Shown one piece after another: positions 13,601-25,513 of a stretch of 64,000 nucleotides of DNA (positions are counted from its first letter, which is position 1; every line of letters begins with the position of its first letter). The stretch is from Tubiluchus corallicola. Lineage: Eukaryota; Priapulida; Priapulimorpha; Priapulimorphida; Tubiluchidae. The notes beneath the pieces were generated by a model that saw nothing but the letters and a program-made list of their open reading frames with translations, had not been told where the DNA came from and did no database searches. The stretch covers positions 124,001 through 188,000 of the forward strand of contig JAQGDQ010000094.1 in assembly GCA_030141605.1 (NCBI GenBank). Reading direction: 5' to 3'. A program made the position numbers and the translations under genes.

Positions 13601-14276
13601 CATAATTGTTTCACTAATTCTTTCTTATTTTACATGTAGTCGTGATTTTTAAAGCATTTTTAGTAATTTTAAACCGAGAATTAATAAATTGTATCAAATT
13701 AAATCAATGCGGGCCGCGAACATGTAATTAAATAATCCGGTACTTTGGAATTGGCAATGATGGTGGCCAAATTTGGGTAATACTATCCCAGCGGCAGCGC
13801 GTGACACGTGTTTAGTCACGTGCTCACACCAAGCTACTGATTTAAGTTTTGTATAACGAACCCTGCCTGATCCACGTAACAAAGGAAAAGCAACGATTTG
13901 GTATAATCCCCAAGTTATTAACTCAGCCTGACGTTTGATGAGTGAATCTTACTGAACAATAAAAGGGCTTCGAGTCAATAGTTTACCGTAATAAGATGCG
14001 CGTGAGAAAGTCAGCAAAAACGGCCACCCAGACTAAAGTTATAATTATGTACGCACTCAATGTAACTCAAACAAAACAAAATAAAAATATATATGTCGCT
14101 TGTCAATATCAGTTATAAAAACTTTATGTAGCAAATAGCTGCAAAGCAAGGTTACGTAAAATCCGTTTACGTATAAAACGTAAAATTATTATTTATCTTT
14201 TTCAATGTAGCTAAATTTTTTTGGAAAATGTGCTACTATGATTCTCATTTTCATTACAGATCACGAATATAGATTT

Positions 14277-14301
14277 TACTACTACTACTACTACTACTAC
14301 T
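14277..14301. repeat. (ACT)n microsatellite
   Basis: About eight perfect ACT trinucleotides. Confidence 0.95.
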
Positions 14302-16057
14302 GCATATATCGGGATTTTTGGTCACTCTATTCAGAGAAGCGAATAGATTGAAGAAGCGAAGTGCAACTAAACCAGGGGCGGAACTAGGGGGGAGCGAGGG
14401 GGCGCCTCCCTGTCAAAATTTGCGCCCCCTGCAAAATCGGACAAATAATTTTTTTTGCAGTGAAAATTGCAGTTCGCATGTAATCATTTTCAATGTGAAT
14501 TAGAATTAGGTAAAAAAGTGTTTGGTAGCTTCAGTGTGCGTGCAGACAAAACTCAGTGTGCATAGAGGTGTCTGTCACAGTGTAGGCCTACAGGGACCAC
14601 ACACAGTCACAGGCTCTACACACAGGCCAACAGGTCTGTGTGCACAGCTATAGGATGCTGGTGTAGCAGCGCTACCATGCTGAAATTTGAGACTTTTTGA
14701 AAACTTTAGACTTTTTTGTCCACGGAAGTATCGTTCTACATTTCATTTTGACATTATTTCCTGCGTATTATTTTCTTAAAACTTGTGTGTGATAAATTTC
14801 TGTAAATAACAATTTAGTTAGAGGCACATTAATAACGTTAGGTTAACTGAGAGTTAATTTTCTCATTATTGCTCTGTCCGCTACGCCGTCCTACACACAT
14901 GCTAATTATAGGCCTGCATGCAGTATAAAAGGGGTTAAAATTGGCTTAACCATTATTTAACCACTTCGGATACCTCGCCCTCCCAGAAAATTTTTGCACC
15001 ACCCCCCCCTTCTTGCCACATCTAGTTCCGGCCCTGAACTAAACACGAAGCAGAAAAAGGCTAAAATCGAAAAATGTGCGAACATTACAATTACGTTTAA
15101 TTTCATTCTTTTTTATTCGTTCTTCTTCTTTGCTCTGTTGTTCTGTTTTCACTTTTCTCGTTGCAATTTGGCTCTTTTTAGTGCCTCTTGTTTTCTTTTT
15201 TTTGCTTTTTACTTCATACCCGAATTCCTTTCATTACTTTAACAGGTTTTCCGACGAGTTTTAACTTTCCGTTTTAAATCTTCTTACTCTAAACCAAATT
15301 TAATCAATATTCTTGTGATCCATTATTCCTCATAAGCGAAAAGGTGTCAAAACATGCAGTCAATAATTTTTAATTTCCCGCACAAATAATTGCGTGTGAC
15401 ATTAAAGTGATGGTGGGTGTGAGTTGTATGGTGTCAGTATAAAAATCCATTCGCTTTCTCATCAAATATTAATTCCTTAGCAAGAAACCAGAGATATTAC
15501 GACCGGTTTTAGCAGTAAATAATTAAATGCTTCCTTTTGTTCTTCTGAGTTGAAATTCAACACGTGTTTACTCTTTTCTTGCAGAAATTAAACAATTTTA
15601 TCGGTAATTTTCGTAAAAACAGTAATAAGGAAATCACTTACTATTTATACTTCTAAATTGCAAATTTAAAAAAAGCAAAAACAAAACTGTTGGATACGGA
15701 CAAAGTAGTAATTGAAGCAGAATTTAGGAAAAATTTTCTTGACGTGTAGTGAAATGGTAACTAGTCAAAATGTCTTAAAAATTCATGCAAAGACAAGCGT
15801 AGATATAGTATACTGTGCCAAAAACATGTATATCATTGCAAAACAAAAAATTACTTTAGTCAAAGGGAAGTGTCAGAAAAAGTAGAAAATGCATAGGACA
15901 TAAACGGGATACCAACAATCTAAAATGAAAGAGAAAGAGAGAGAAGGGGTCGGGAGAAGAGAGAGGGAAGAGAAGTGAAAGGAGATATAGAGAAAGAAAC
16001 TAATTATTGTCCATGATTCACCATCATTACTGGCTCTCCTCTCGCCTCATTTCATCC
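14302..16057. other. Intergenic, nothing assigned
   Basis: Contains a GC-richer patch (about 14370-14440) and pyrimidine-rich DNA at about 15100-15240. 15920-15990 is purine-rich (GAGA/GGAA). No gene is supported. Confidence 0.35.
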
Positions 16058-16150
16058 TATATAATCCGACGTGTGTCACGCTCAGTTTTTCAGTTTAATG
16101 AGAGCCTAGCTGTTATTATTACTTGTTGGGTGCTGCAATAATAGCCCTCG
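16058..16150 (+). promoter_or_regulatory. Orphan TATA/Inr core-promoter-like arrangement
   Basis: TATATAA at 16058-16064 is followed 26 bp later by an initiator-like TCAGTT with its A at 16084, and by a donor-like GGTAAGC near 16150. That would make a short first exon, but no downstream coding exon is seen, so it may be fortuitous. Confidence 0.2.
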
Positions 16151-16307
16151 GTAAGCATCTAATGAGAATACAGCGGCTTCAGTAGCACTAGACTCATCAA
16201 TAAAAGCTTCCTAGTCCATTCATATGTTATCAAATCACCGATGTCTGATGACGGTGCATACATTCACAGCAGCAATGAATAAATAATTGCAATAGTTTAT
16301 AATCTCA

Positions 16308-16323
16308 TCACTGGGTGGCGCTG
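16308..16323 (+). promoter_or_regulatory. CTCF-like site
   Basis: TCACTGGGTGGCGCTG matches the GG(T/G)GGCGCT core of CTCF sites. It lies just before the tandem array that starts near 16390. Confidence 0.3.
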
Positions 16324-16402
16324 CCGTGTTTTAATCGAGTTTATGCACATTGTAACTTGTAAAATATTTGAAATATAACACTCACTGTTAAACGGACTAT
16401 TC

Positions 16403-16625
16403 AACCATTACCGGCACCACCCAAGGCCCATTCCGGGTCTTTAGAAATAAGAGGTATAAGTATTGCAAGAAATGGCCGAAAAGGGGCGTTTTATGAAGGT
16501 TTTTCGCCCCCGTTCGTCCCGGCGGGCCAGATTCGAAAAATAAACGCCTTATGGCACGACCCTCGATCGAGACTTTTCCTTTATATATAGATCGCCGCAA
16601 ATGGTGCCGTCGTCTGAGCTGTAGC
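16403..16625 (+). repeat. Array copy A (GC-rich part only)
   Basis: First recognisable copy, from AACCATTACCGGCACC to TGTAGCCTCGAATCTTA. It is separated from the next copy by 1208 bp instead of about 755 because minisatellite DNA has expanded after its TGTAGCCTCGAATC end. Confidence 0.8.
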
Positions 16626-16639
16626 CTCGAATCTTAGCC

Positions 16640-16965
16640 CACTCACAACACACAACACTACACCACCCACACCATACCCACCACCCACATCATAGCACGC
16701 CACCCACAACACACCACACCACACCACACCACACCCACTACACTACAACAACACCACACCACCCACACCCTATCACCCCAAAACCTTATCCACACCACGC
16801 CACCCACGCCACCCACACCATCAATACCACACCACACCACACCACCGAGACCATACTACACCACACAACCACACCACCCACAACACTCCACCACCACCAC
16901 ACACACACTACCACCACACCACGCCATTCACAGCATACCATCCACAGCACACCCATCACACTGAA
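16640..16965. repeat. CACCA/CACACC minisatellite
   Basis: About 325 bp built almost only of A and C in irregular 5-8 bp steps (CACCA, CACCCACA, CACACCA). G and T are rare on the plus strand, so the two strands differ sharply in composition. Confidence 0.95.
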
Positions 16966-16977
16966 TCCACTATATCA

Positions 16978-17040
16978 CATGATGATCACGATGATAGCGA
17001 TGATAATGATGATGACGACGACGATGACGACGACAGCTAC
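16978..17040. repeat. GATGAC-type microsatellite
   Basis: Imperfect GAT/GAC trinucleotides (GATGATGACGACGACGATGA) just after the CACCA block. The His/Arg frame antisense to it is a shadow. Confidence 0.9.
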
Positions 17041-17515
17041 AACACCAACACCAACAGCACAGCATCATAGTAAAACCATGCAAAACAATTTTGCACAAAG
17101 TTAAAATGTGTGCTATAACAAATGCTCTTAAACCCATCCACCAATGATCAATAATGCACGGACATTCTACATAGTTTTTCTTACTACTTCTCATGTGGTA
17201 ATAGGCTAACAGAACTTACTTGCGTGTGCAATCTAAACACATTAGAATAGCGGATGATGATAATACTTGGAACAGCCGCAAAATTTCTCAAACTCAAAGA
17301 CAATGGATGTTCTCAATAGCGTGCAGCACAGGGGGTAGAAAAAAAACTTCGAAATACACCCCTCCCGTTTCGCCCATTATGCATTTCCCCCAGCAAAACC
17401 TTCAATATCTTGTAGATTGTTTCGTCCTCTTTTCTGCCTGTGTGCTTATTTTTTCCCAGCATACCCAAACAGTTGCACAAACTGAGTTTTCCTAGAAGCT
17501 GTTTGAGCAATTTCC

Positions 17516-17850
17516 GTGGATGGGTCCGGGAAAACGCCCGTCATGGGGCGCCGCTGCCCTCAGCAGAATTCTAAATATGGCTATAACACCCACCGTAGAA
17601 CGGGTTATTTAACCATTACTGGCACCATGCCAGGCACATTCCCGCTCTCCAGAAATAAGAGGTATAAGTTTTGCAAAAAATGGCCGTTTTTGGAGGTTTT
17701 TCGCCCCCCGTTCATCCCGTTGGGCCAGATTCGAAAAATAAACGCCCAATGGCAAATCTGTGTGTCCGGACCTTTCGTTTGATGTATAGATCGCCGAAAA
17801 TGGTTCCGTCGTTGGAGGCGTAGCCTCGTCGGTTATATATCCACCCATAT
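17516..17850 (+). repeat. Array copy B (GC-rich part)
   Basis: Runs from GGGTCCGGGAAAACGCCCGT to TAGCCTCGTCGG and is followed by TA-rich DNA. The AT-rich part before it (about 17080-17515) is a diverged match to 17881-18270. Confidence 0.8.
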
Positions 17851-17880
17851 GTATATATACCACGAAAATTAATATATACG

Positions 17881-18637
17881 ACTAGCAAAGGCCCCACAAA
17901 AAATTTTGCTTATAAATCCACTCATAATCAAAAATACGCGAACATCCTACATTGTCCTCATTTATAATGCAAAGCCAGTAGCTTTAACTGAATTAAAGTT
18001 ATAATGTTATAGACAGAGTATAATGGATGACGTCAGAACAATGGCTTTGCGGTCAGCAGTTTTCCAAGCGAAAATTGCCAAAAATTGAACATCTAATTAA
18101 CTCGTCGGTACTCCTTTTGTTGGACGTGTCCTAAAATATAGCCCACATCATCGTGTAGCCCTGTTCTTCCTCTTTCTAAAGAGCTATATATCTCCTTCCG
18201 AAAGTCCCACCAGGCGCTGCTAGAACGTTTTTTCCGCATGCTGTTTGGTCAAAATTTCAAAAAAATCGCGAGTTGGGTCCGGGAAAACGCCCGTTACGGG
18301 ACGCCGTGGCCATCTCGCAAATTCTAAATGCACCTATGACACCCACCGCTGAACGGGCTATCTATCCATGGCCAGCACCAGCCATGGCCGTTCCCGTTCT
18401 CCAGAAATAAGAAGTATAAGTTTTGCAAAAAACGGCCGAAAAATTTTTGGAGGTTTTTCGTCTCCCGTTCGTCCCGGCGGGCCCGATTCGAAAAATAAAC
18501 CCCCAATGGCACGACACTAGGTCGAGACCTTTCGTTTGATGTATAGATCGCCGCAAATGGTGCCGAGCTGTAGCCTCGATTCTAATATATATATATATAT
18601 ATATAGATATAACATACCAGCAGAATTAATATATACG
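17881..18637 (+). repeat. Array unit C (757 bp)
   Basis: The most complete unit: AT-rich part, then the GC-rich part from 18275, ending with TGTAGCCTCGATTC and an (AT)n run at about 18583-18605. The AT-rich part has a CRE-like TGACGTCA, as does its neighbour. Confidence 0.85.
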
Positions 18638-19075
18638 ACTAGCAAAGGCCCCGCAAAAAATTTTGCTTATAAATACACTTATAATCAAAAATGCGCTAAC
18701 ATTCTACCTAGTGTTTGTCTGTTTATCTAACACAAAGCCAGCAGCTTTTACTTAATTAAAGCTATAAGGTTATAGACAGAGTATAATGGATGACGTCAGA
18801 ACAATGGCTTTGCGTCAGCAGTTTTCCAAGCAAAAATTGCCAAAAATAGAACATATAATTAACTCCTCGGTACTCCTTTTGGTGGACGTGTCCTAACATA
18901 TAGCCGACATCATCGTGTAGCCCTGTTCTTTCTCTTTCTAAAGAGCTGTATGTCTCCTTCCGAGAGTACCACCAGGCGCCGCTATAACGTTTTTTCTGCA
19001 GGCTGTTTGGTCAAAATTTCGAAAAAATCGCGAGTTGGGTCCGGGAAAACGCCCGTTGCGGGACGCCGTCTTGAC
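18638..19075 (+). repeat. Array unit D (truncated)
   Basis: Closely matches unit C but stops soon after GGGTCCGGGAAAACGCCCGT and GGGACGCCGT. The following sequence is unrelated, so the array edge lies at about 19075. Confidence 0.85.
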
Positions 19076-19080
19076 TCTCG

Positions 19081-20339
19081 AATGTTTGTAATTTAGTAAA
19101 TACGACAATTACGAAAACGTATTAGGGACATATATCTGATTATAAAAAATTTGGTTGTAACCAGAGTTTTGGCTGTTTGATTACATAGTGAGCGGTTAGA
19201 ACTGTCGTAACCACATTCAGATAGGCATACATCCTCAACATTTGAGATCTTGAGACCAAAATTATAAAGAATAGAAGAAAGTGTTAATTGAACGAAAGTG
19301 CATGTAGAACACAAATGAGTGAAGCGAAAACAAAAAAAAATCAACAACAAACTTGCAATCCCTAAAATATAGGGACGAAATGTCTTAAATGTAGAAATTT
19401 AAATACATTTGTATCGTGGAAAACTTACAAAAAATATAGCAATGTTGTTCTTAAATCATCCCATAAGATTGTAATACTGCATGCACTCTGTTTGCATCAT
19501 TAATGAATCAAGTATATCTCTAATCATAAATACATCTTGTCTCAATTTAGTTACTACAATAAATATTTCTGTATCATGTATGCTGAACAACATATATAAA
19601 AACAAGCTGAACAGTTTAGTAAAACGAAGGAGTTAATGGTCTGCCTCTAAGCTTGTATATTACAAGCACTGATTTATATACTGTCTCATTGCACAGGTGC
19701 GCTTTCCTATACCTGTAATCACAGGTATAACAACTTACAGGTGCACGGTTCTACTGACTGATCATAATAAGCCTTTGTGCCTAATTGCAATCCAATAATT
19801 TTACTAGAAATTGTGATATCCTAAAAGTTTCCCCGCGGTTTAACAGGTTCATCAACGATTTTGCTGCAACATACGCTGTATTTCCATTAGTTATCAAGAG
19901 CGCAAAAACCGAACTATTGTTTTCATTAGGATATTATAAGAAGTAAAAACAAAATCGCCTGAAAATTACCACACTGAAGTTATGCAAGGTGATGTATAAC
20001 GACGATAAATGTCAGAAATTTACGTAATTCTATTAGATTATTAGATTTTTCCAAACACCCAGAACTTTTAAATCAACAAGCCAAAGAAGTAAATGTTGGA
20101 AATATTTAGTACAACAAGTGTCCACAGTCTTTACTGCAACCTTCGCGACCCAAAAGCTGATAGAGTTTCTCACTTCTTAGTGAGGTATATTTAGTTCCTC
20201 CTCATGAAACCTCTGTGCACATTATGCAGCCGCCGTACACTCTCGGAATTCTAGATACAGAAGTTTTTATCATAGTCTATGAAGTAAGTCCTATTTTTTC
20301 TTGATAACAAATCTGTTATCATTGTCAGTGCTTTAGTTT
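19081..20339. other. Intergenic with E-box palindromes
   Basis: No gene. 19690-19745 carries two CAGGTG motifs and, at 19708-19729, the inverted repeat TATACCTGT-AATC-ACAGGTATA. Confidence 0.4.
19708..19729. repeat. Short inverted repeat with paired CAGGTA half-sites
   Basis: Nine-base arms TATACCTGT and ACAGGTATA with a four-base spacer. The CAGGTA core also suits Snail/ZEB-type zinc fingers, which bind CAGGTA/G. Confidence 0.7.
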
Positions 20340-20600
20340 TTGTGGTGAAGACATGATGTAAACTGGTTGATTACATTATTATTTTGCTACTAGTACTGAG
20401 TGCTTTATGCATCAGCGTGGCTGTTTTTCGACTGATGAATAGCTAACATTGTTCGGGCATTTAAATTCTTAACATACGAAAGTTTTTTGACCATAATTTA
20501 AGAGCCACTAAGGCTATAGGCTTGTAACTTTCACAGCCAAAAGATAGTGCATTGCCATACCATACTGTGAACTTTTAACTATGTATCTCATCAAACTAAT
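20340..20600 (+). repeat. Dispersed repeat family, copy 1
   Basis: Aligns, with many substitutions, to 40230-40450. Shared landmarks are CGTGGCTGTTTT, GACAATGTT/AACATTGTT, CATTTAA, CATAA-TTAA and AATACCATGCTGTGAA-like phrases in the same order and orientation. No protein is recognisable, so the class of element is unknown. Confidence 0.65.
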
Positions 20601-23600
20601 ATTAATTATTAGTCCGTGATAGACAAAAATCAATAGTTTTGATCGTCATCGCTTAGGATTTTTTGAGCAAGTCTATAAACTGATTTAAAATGACAAAATT
20701 TTCCGTATTAATTGCAGTTGGTTTCCTTTGCCGATTATGCAACGCAAATCAGGGGTGACTCACGACATATTCAACAGCCGTATATTTCATTCATGCAACC
20801 GGCTACAATAATTCTATCAATCAAGATTCTTCTTCAGTCCGGATGTCTAAACAACCTGCCGTAAATAATTACGGGTTTCTGTCGTGGTTAGATGGATATT
20901 ATTTTACATGGGTGCACGAGTAAAATTAGCACTTGTTGATCACATGATGTACCGACTTAAAACCAAATGTTGAAATTACCAATAAAGTCAACAATGACAG
21001 TGAAACAATTTCCCACAATAAACGATTTTTATTTATTTTTTATTTTCTTATTAACCACTCTAGTAGCTACCAGCCTGAAATTCCCTATACCTATATTATT
21101 TCAGGCTATGATTTGCAATTACACACTCCATGAGTTATACAACACTGATATTGGTAGCTTTGAAGAAAACTTCTGTCACTGCGTCATTGAACATTGTATT
21201 TTAAACTACAAAATGATATAAGAGCAGCATTAATCAAATGTTTTTGCAAATGTAAATGTAACACTACGTTATACAATTATATTATAGAATGCCATGTGTT
21301 ACTTAAAATTAAATTGTTAGATCGTGATTTAATATAGTGGCTCAAAAGAAAGAATGAAAGAAAGAAAGAAACGAATAAAAGATGTGAAAATATCAAGTAA
21401 TGTATAATTAGCTTCGATTGATAGATTGCATTTTGACTGTTGTTTTAGTGCGCTTTACATCTTAGTATTCTGTAGACCCCTTCTGACATAATTCCCTCTG
21501 ACAAACGTTTTCACATTCAGTTTCCAAAATCAAAAGTTTTAATAAAATATTCTCCAATTAGACAACATTTGGACGCCCTTCTTGCTTGATTTTACTTTTC
21601 AGATTGTAATTTAATTATGTTGCTATAATTTTATGCGTTTATCTACTCTTATATTGTTTTTATCTCACGCAGTACTCTGGCTGTTTCTCACTTTACAGGT
21701 ACCTGTACTGTGATTACAAACAGGTGTTGTCATGAATGGATACGGTGATTTTCACCTGCACAATGCGAAGCGCTGATTGCAGTTGATCACTACAGGTAAT
21801 TTCTGTGAATACACAGGCATAATGCAAGTATAATACAGGTGTTCTGATCTCTCCCTGTATAATAACATCCATCAGTCTAAAGGGTGGATCTATGTAACCA
21901 AGCACAAGCCACAGGAAGCGGGTTTGGAATTTAAAACATGATTCTAAAAATACGCTCGCATTAAAATCAAATAACACAAATGTAAGCGTCTCAAGAAAAA
22001 CGAACTCATTGCTATGCTCGATTTCACAATTTTCTGTTTTGTTTTTGGTGCTTGTACTCTGTAAAATAACTTCTGTACATAAGTTATATAAGATTCATTA
22101 TGTACACGTATATCAAAGCTTTAATAGTCTTGGTATTTCTAACTACGAACATAATTTAATATGATTGACAGATTCGTGGATGTTAGTTCAGATTTTCTTC
22201 TTTAAATTAAATTCTAAATTTGAACCAGCAAAACAGATATTTCGAAGCGCACCTCGTCTAGTTTACTTCCGTACTCTGATCTGTCAACCTCAGCATCCTT
22301 TGATGCGCCTAACCTCTTAAGCATGTTGGGCAAGCCCAGTTGCTTTCTCTCATTTTCTATTTTTGATGTCGCATGTTCTTTCATTCTGGCAGAAAACCTC
22401 CGACACGTTCTATCACTAGCCGTAGAACATTTATGACAATCCCTGCATTGAGCAAACTCGTCTCATACACGTTGTCCACAAATGCATTTAGCAAATACAA
22501 AAACTCCTGATTTAAACTATCCACCGTAGTACGGTAAAGCGATATGCTATGCCTCATAATGTTTATAATTAGCGTTATATAGGAATAGCAAATATATCTC
22601 TAAAATCTTGTTTATATCCTGAAGAAGAAAACTGAAACTGGCTGCGAACTATCTGTTACACTTTTTGAAATTCAGAATTTAATTTAAAGTATTAAAGAAA
22701 AACTGAACTACCATCCATGATTCCTATTTATATATTATCATATTTAATCATATTTATATTATTATCCGTTGCAGTGTAGTGTATAATGACATAGATCCAG
22801 CCATCAAGAGTTTTTTATGTTTCGTTGCTTTCTTACCGGTTGCCCGGTTATCAAAATGTAATTGCATACCCGCTTAATAGTCATTTTTCAATATAGGTAC
22901 CCCCAAAGCCGGCACTTTACAATCGTAACCACTCTGAACCTTAACAACTCGCTCTACTGCTATGACGTCAGCACCATAGGGTAATTCTTGCATGCAATAT
23001 TAATAATTTTAGTCAATAATTAACAAAACTCCTGAATAATTAAATGTGTTTAGTCTCTACAGGAATGTGAGAAAAGCTGTTGCAGACAAGGCACTCAAAC
23101 AAATTTAATTCGGGTCCATTATGCACTGAATATAGCAAAACTAGTAGCTGGTTGTATCCGACAGAAGCGGTTGTATAGGGGGCAATCTTCTTGGGATAGA
23201 ACTTGGGGTGACGAGAATGAGTTTTTCAGCTTCATTGGTGCGACCCAAATACGTAACTTTCTCTGCTCTAACACCAACCACATATGCAGTTTTTTAATTC
23301 TAAGAGGAGCTGGAGCCCATCGTACAGCAGCTTACCGGGGCAGAGTTCTTTAGAGACGGGGATAATAAAGACCGTACACTGGGTTGACTGCCTTAGAGTC
23401 TAGAGAACTCTGGGGCTATAGTGCCTTCCCGGTGAACTCTTGGCTTAATAATTTCTGAGACGTCGTGCTCTTAGTACATGAATTTAAGGCCTAATCTTTG
23501 TGAGCTCCGACTTTACTGAGCTCAAGCCAGTGATCTTTAGTGCTGAGAAACTGTTGCTCTAGCGAACACCAGTCCATTGAGAATATATTCACCCTCCCAA

Positions 23601-24042
23601 ACGATAGGGCAGTCAGCCTGTTATCATTTTTTCACTCGGCTGTGGAATGTAGTCTTCGAAGACCATCATGAAAATGAGCGATTCACTTTATCAACTGCAA
23701 AATCTGTTATCACAAAGGCTTAGAAGAAAAATAATGCTGGTGTAAAAGAGAAAACTGAAAACGAAAAAGCTGCATATAGTTTTATAAACAGATACAATGA
23801 TTCAGTCACGTTGTGTATTTTTATATGTCCATTATTCGATTTTTTTATTAATCGTTTCAATTCTTGTTGTTAAGATTTATCTCCGTATACTAACTTCTTA
23901 GTTATTAATAATGTACGACGCAAATTGATTTTATCGATTTATTGGGAACATTGTTTTTATACTAAATTTCTTTAAACATTTTTCATCGAGTTTATGAATC
24001 TTGACTTAGCCTTGCATGCAAATTTTGTAACCTTCCTATCTT
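20601..24042. other. Intergenic, with a GC-richer unassigned patch
   Basis: Contains a 10-bp stem hairpin (21072-21081 with 21098-21107, AGCCTGAAAT arms), a GAAA microsatellite (about 21349-21372), a palindromic ACAGGTACCTGT at 21695-21706, and a compositionally distinct patch at about 23160-23640 that I cannot assign to rRNA, tRNA or a protein. Confidence 0.4.
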
Positions 24043-24190
24043 GCCTACCTACCTACCTACCTACCTATCAACCGACCGACCGATTGGCCTACCTACCTAC
24101 TTCTTGAATTAGCGTTGCTTGCAAATTTTGTAACCTCCTACCTACCTACTTACCTACCTACCAACCAACCTACCTTTCTACCTATCTACC
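24043..24190. repeat. (CCTA)n microsatellite cluster
   Basis: Three runs of CCTA tetranucleotides. A phrase resembling GCATGCAAATTTTGTAACCT recurs ahead of two of the runs, near 24012 and 24117, so the whole block seems to have duplicated. Confidence 0.9.
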
Positions 24191-25392
24191 TACTATTATG
24201 AGTTCTAACTACTCCAAACGAGCATGTAAAATAAGCACTACCGCGTTTTTATAACCTCCATAAATCTGTGTTTAATATAGTCTTTATAAGCCCTGTGTAA
24301 CATTTTAAACAAATTTGTTTTGAAAAAAGCGCTGAAATTATTGCGTAAATGGGTCAAACTGTGATTATCAAACGAAACTGATTGAACCATGCAGTACCCT
24401 TATTGTGTGAGCTATTGAATTAAGGGCAGGCAATATTCGATAGTATTTTGGCGTAATTTAACGTGAAAAACACACCAAAATTGAAAAAGTAAACTGAAGC
24501 TCAGGGTTTACCGCGTAAATTGGATTATTATTGTGTACTGGCAAAATAGCGTTATTAGTACCTAAATTAAAATAAATAAAGAAATTAAACGGCTTCGGTC
24601 TGGCCTGTTTCCCTGCATTCATTTTGGTTAAGTGTCTATCTGTTTTATTTTTGCTTAGACTAAATTTTATTCGGCGCTCTATAAATTGCCTAGGAAAAAT
24701 ATATTCAAAACTTAAGAATTGCATACTTCGCCAAAACAAACTGAGGCATTATATGTAATGTTTAGGAAAATTGTAAAAGAAATTATTTTAGACACTTTGC
24801 CTGGCTTGTCTTGGCACTCTATAAAATGCCTAGGCATTCTATAGAATGCTTGATTTCATGCATTGTCTGTAACGTGTACAACGTATGATGAAAACGTGCA
24901 AAATGTTCAACATCTCAGTCGTTTTTTAAACATGGCTGCACTGTAAGCAACATGCTAACCGGAAGTTGCACGTGGTCTGCTCGCTGCAGTCTGCACACCT
25001 GCAGTCCTATACATACATACTCTTGGAAAGGAAATCATATAAACTCTTGCAAACATAGCCCACCGGTCTGGACAGTGGGGCATATTGTAGGAGCCCCGCC
25101 ATCCCATGCATAAATTGAAATTATGAAAATGCTTGATGTCCAGGTGTGCCTCGATCAAGCTGCACAGCCTATAGAAGCTGCACATAAAGCAGTTATATAC
25201 AACACCTGGTCCAGAGAAACCTGCGCTTTCTTCTCTTCGTGAGAAATATTTCATGATTAAGTCGCTTAATGAATGAAGCATTGAAATAAGTTGTGTATGT
25301 TGTGCAGCAATAGCAAAAGACATCTACATATACATGATTTGTTTGCTTATAATCGTGTTGCTGGGGACATAAAAAGAGAGGGACCGTGAAAG

Positions 25393-25513
<121 letters not shown>

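Larger units (their letters stand above)
8688..14276. other. Intergenic with scattered SINE-like fragments
   Basis: No host gene is supported. Frames at 9067-9435 (minus) and 9510-9926 (plus) exceed 120 codons but show no domain, and the second ends in an antisense SINE-like B box. Two pol III-like pieces are listed separately (9872-9920, 10590-10640). Confidence 0.4.
16390..19080 (+). repeat. Tandem array of a ~755-bp unit (about three and a half copies)
   Basis: GGGTCCGGGAAAACGCCCGT recurs at 17522, 18275 and 19037, and ACTAGCAAAGGCCCC recurs at 17881 and 18638, giving a period of about 753-762 bp. Each unit has a GC-rich part (a cytosine-rich stretch near CGTTCGTCCCGGCGGGCC, then GATTCGAAAAATAAAC, then ATAGATCGCCG and TGTAGCCTCG) and an AT-rich part containing GGATGACGTCAGAACAATGG. 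The second and third units are the most alike, which implies recent duplication. The minus strand keeps a similar short frame in several copies, but none resembles a known protein, so I treat the unit as non-coding. Confidence 0.85.

Noticed and set aside
23160-23640. Mitochondrial or nuclear rRNA insertion
   Set aside because: The composition suggested it, but I recognise none of the conserved rRNA phrases.
24955-25323. 122-codon minus-strand frame with ATG
   Set aside because: No recognisable domain, promoter or splice context; within the length expected by chance.
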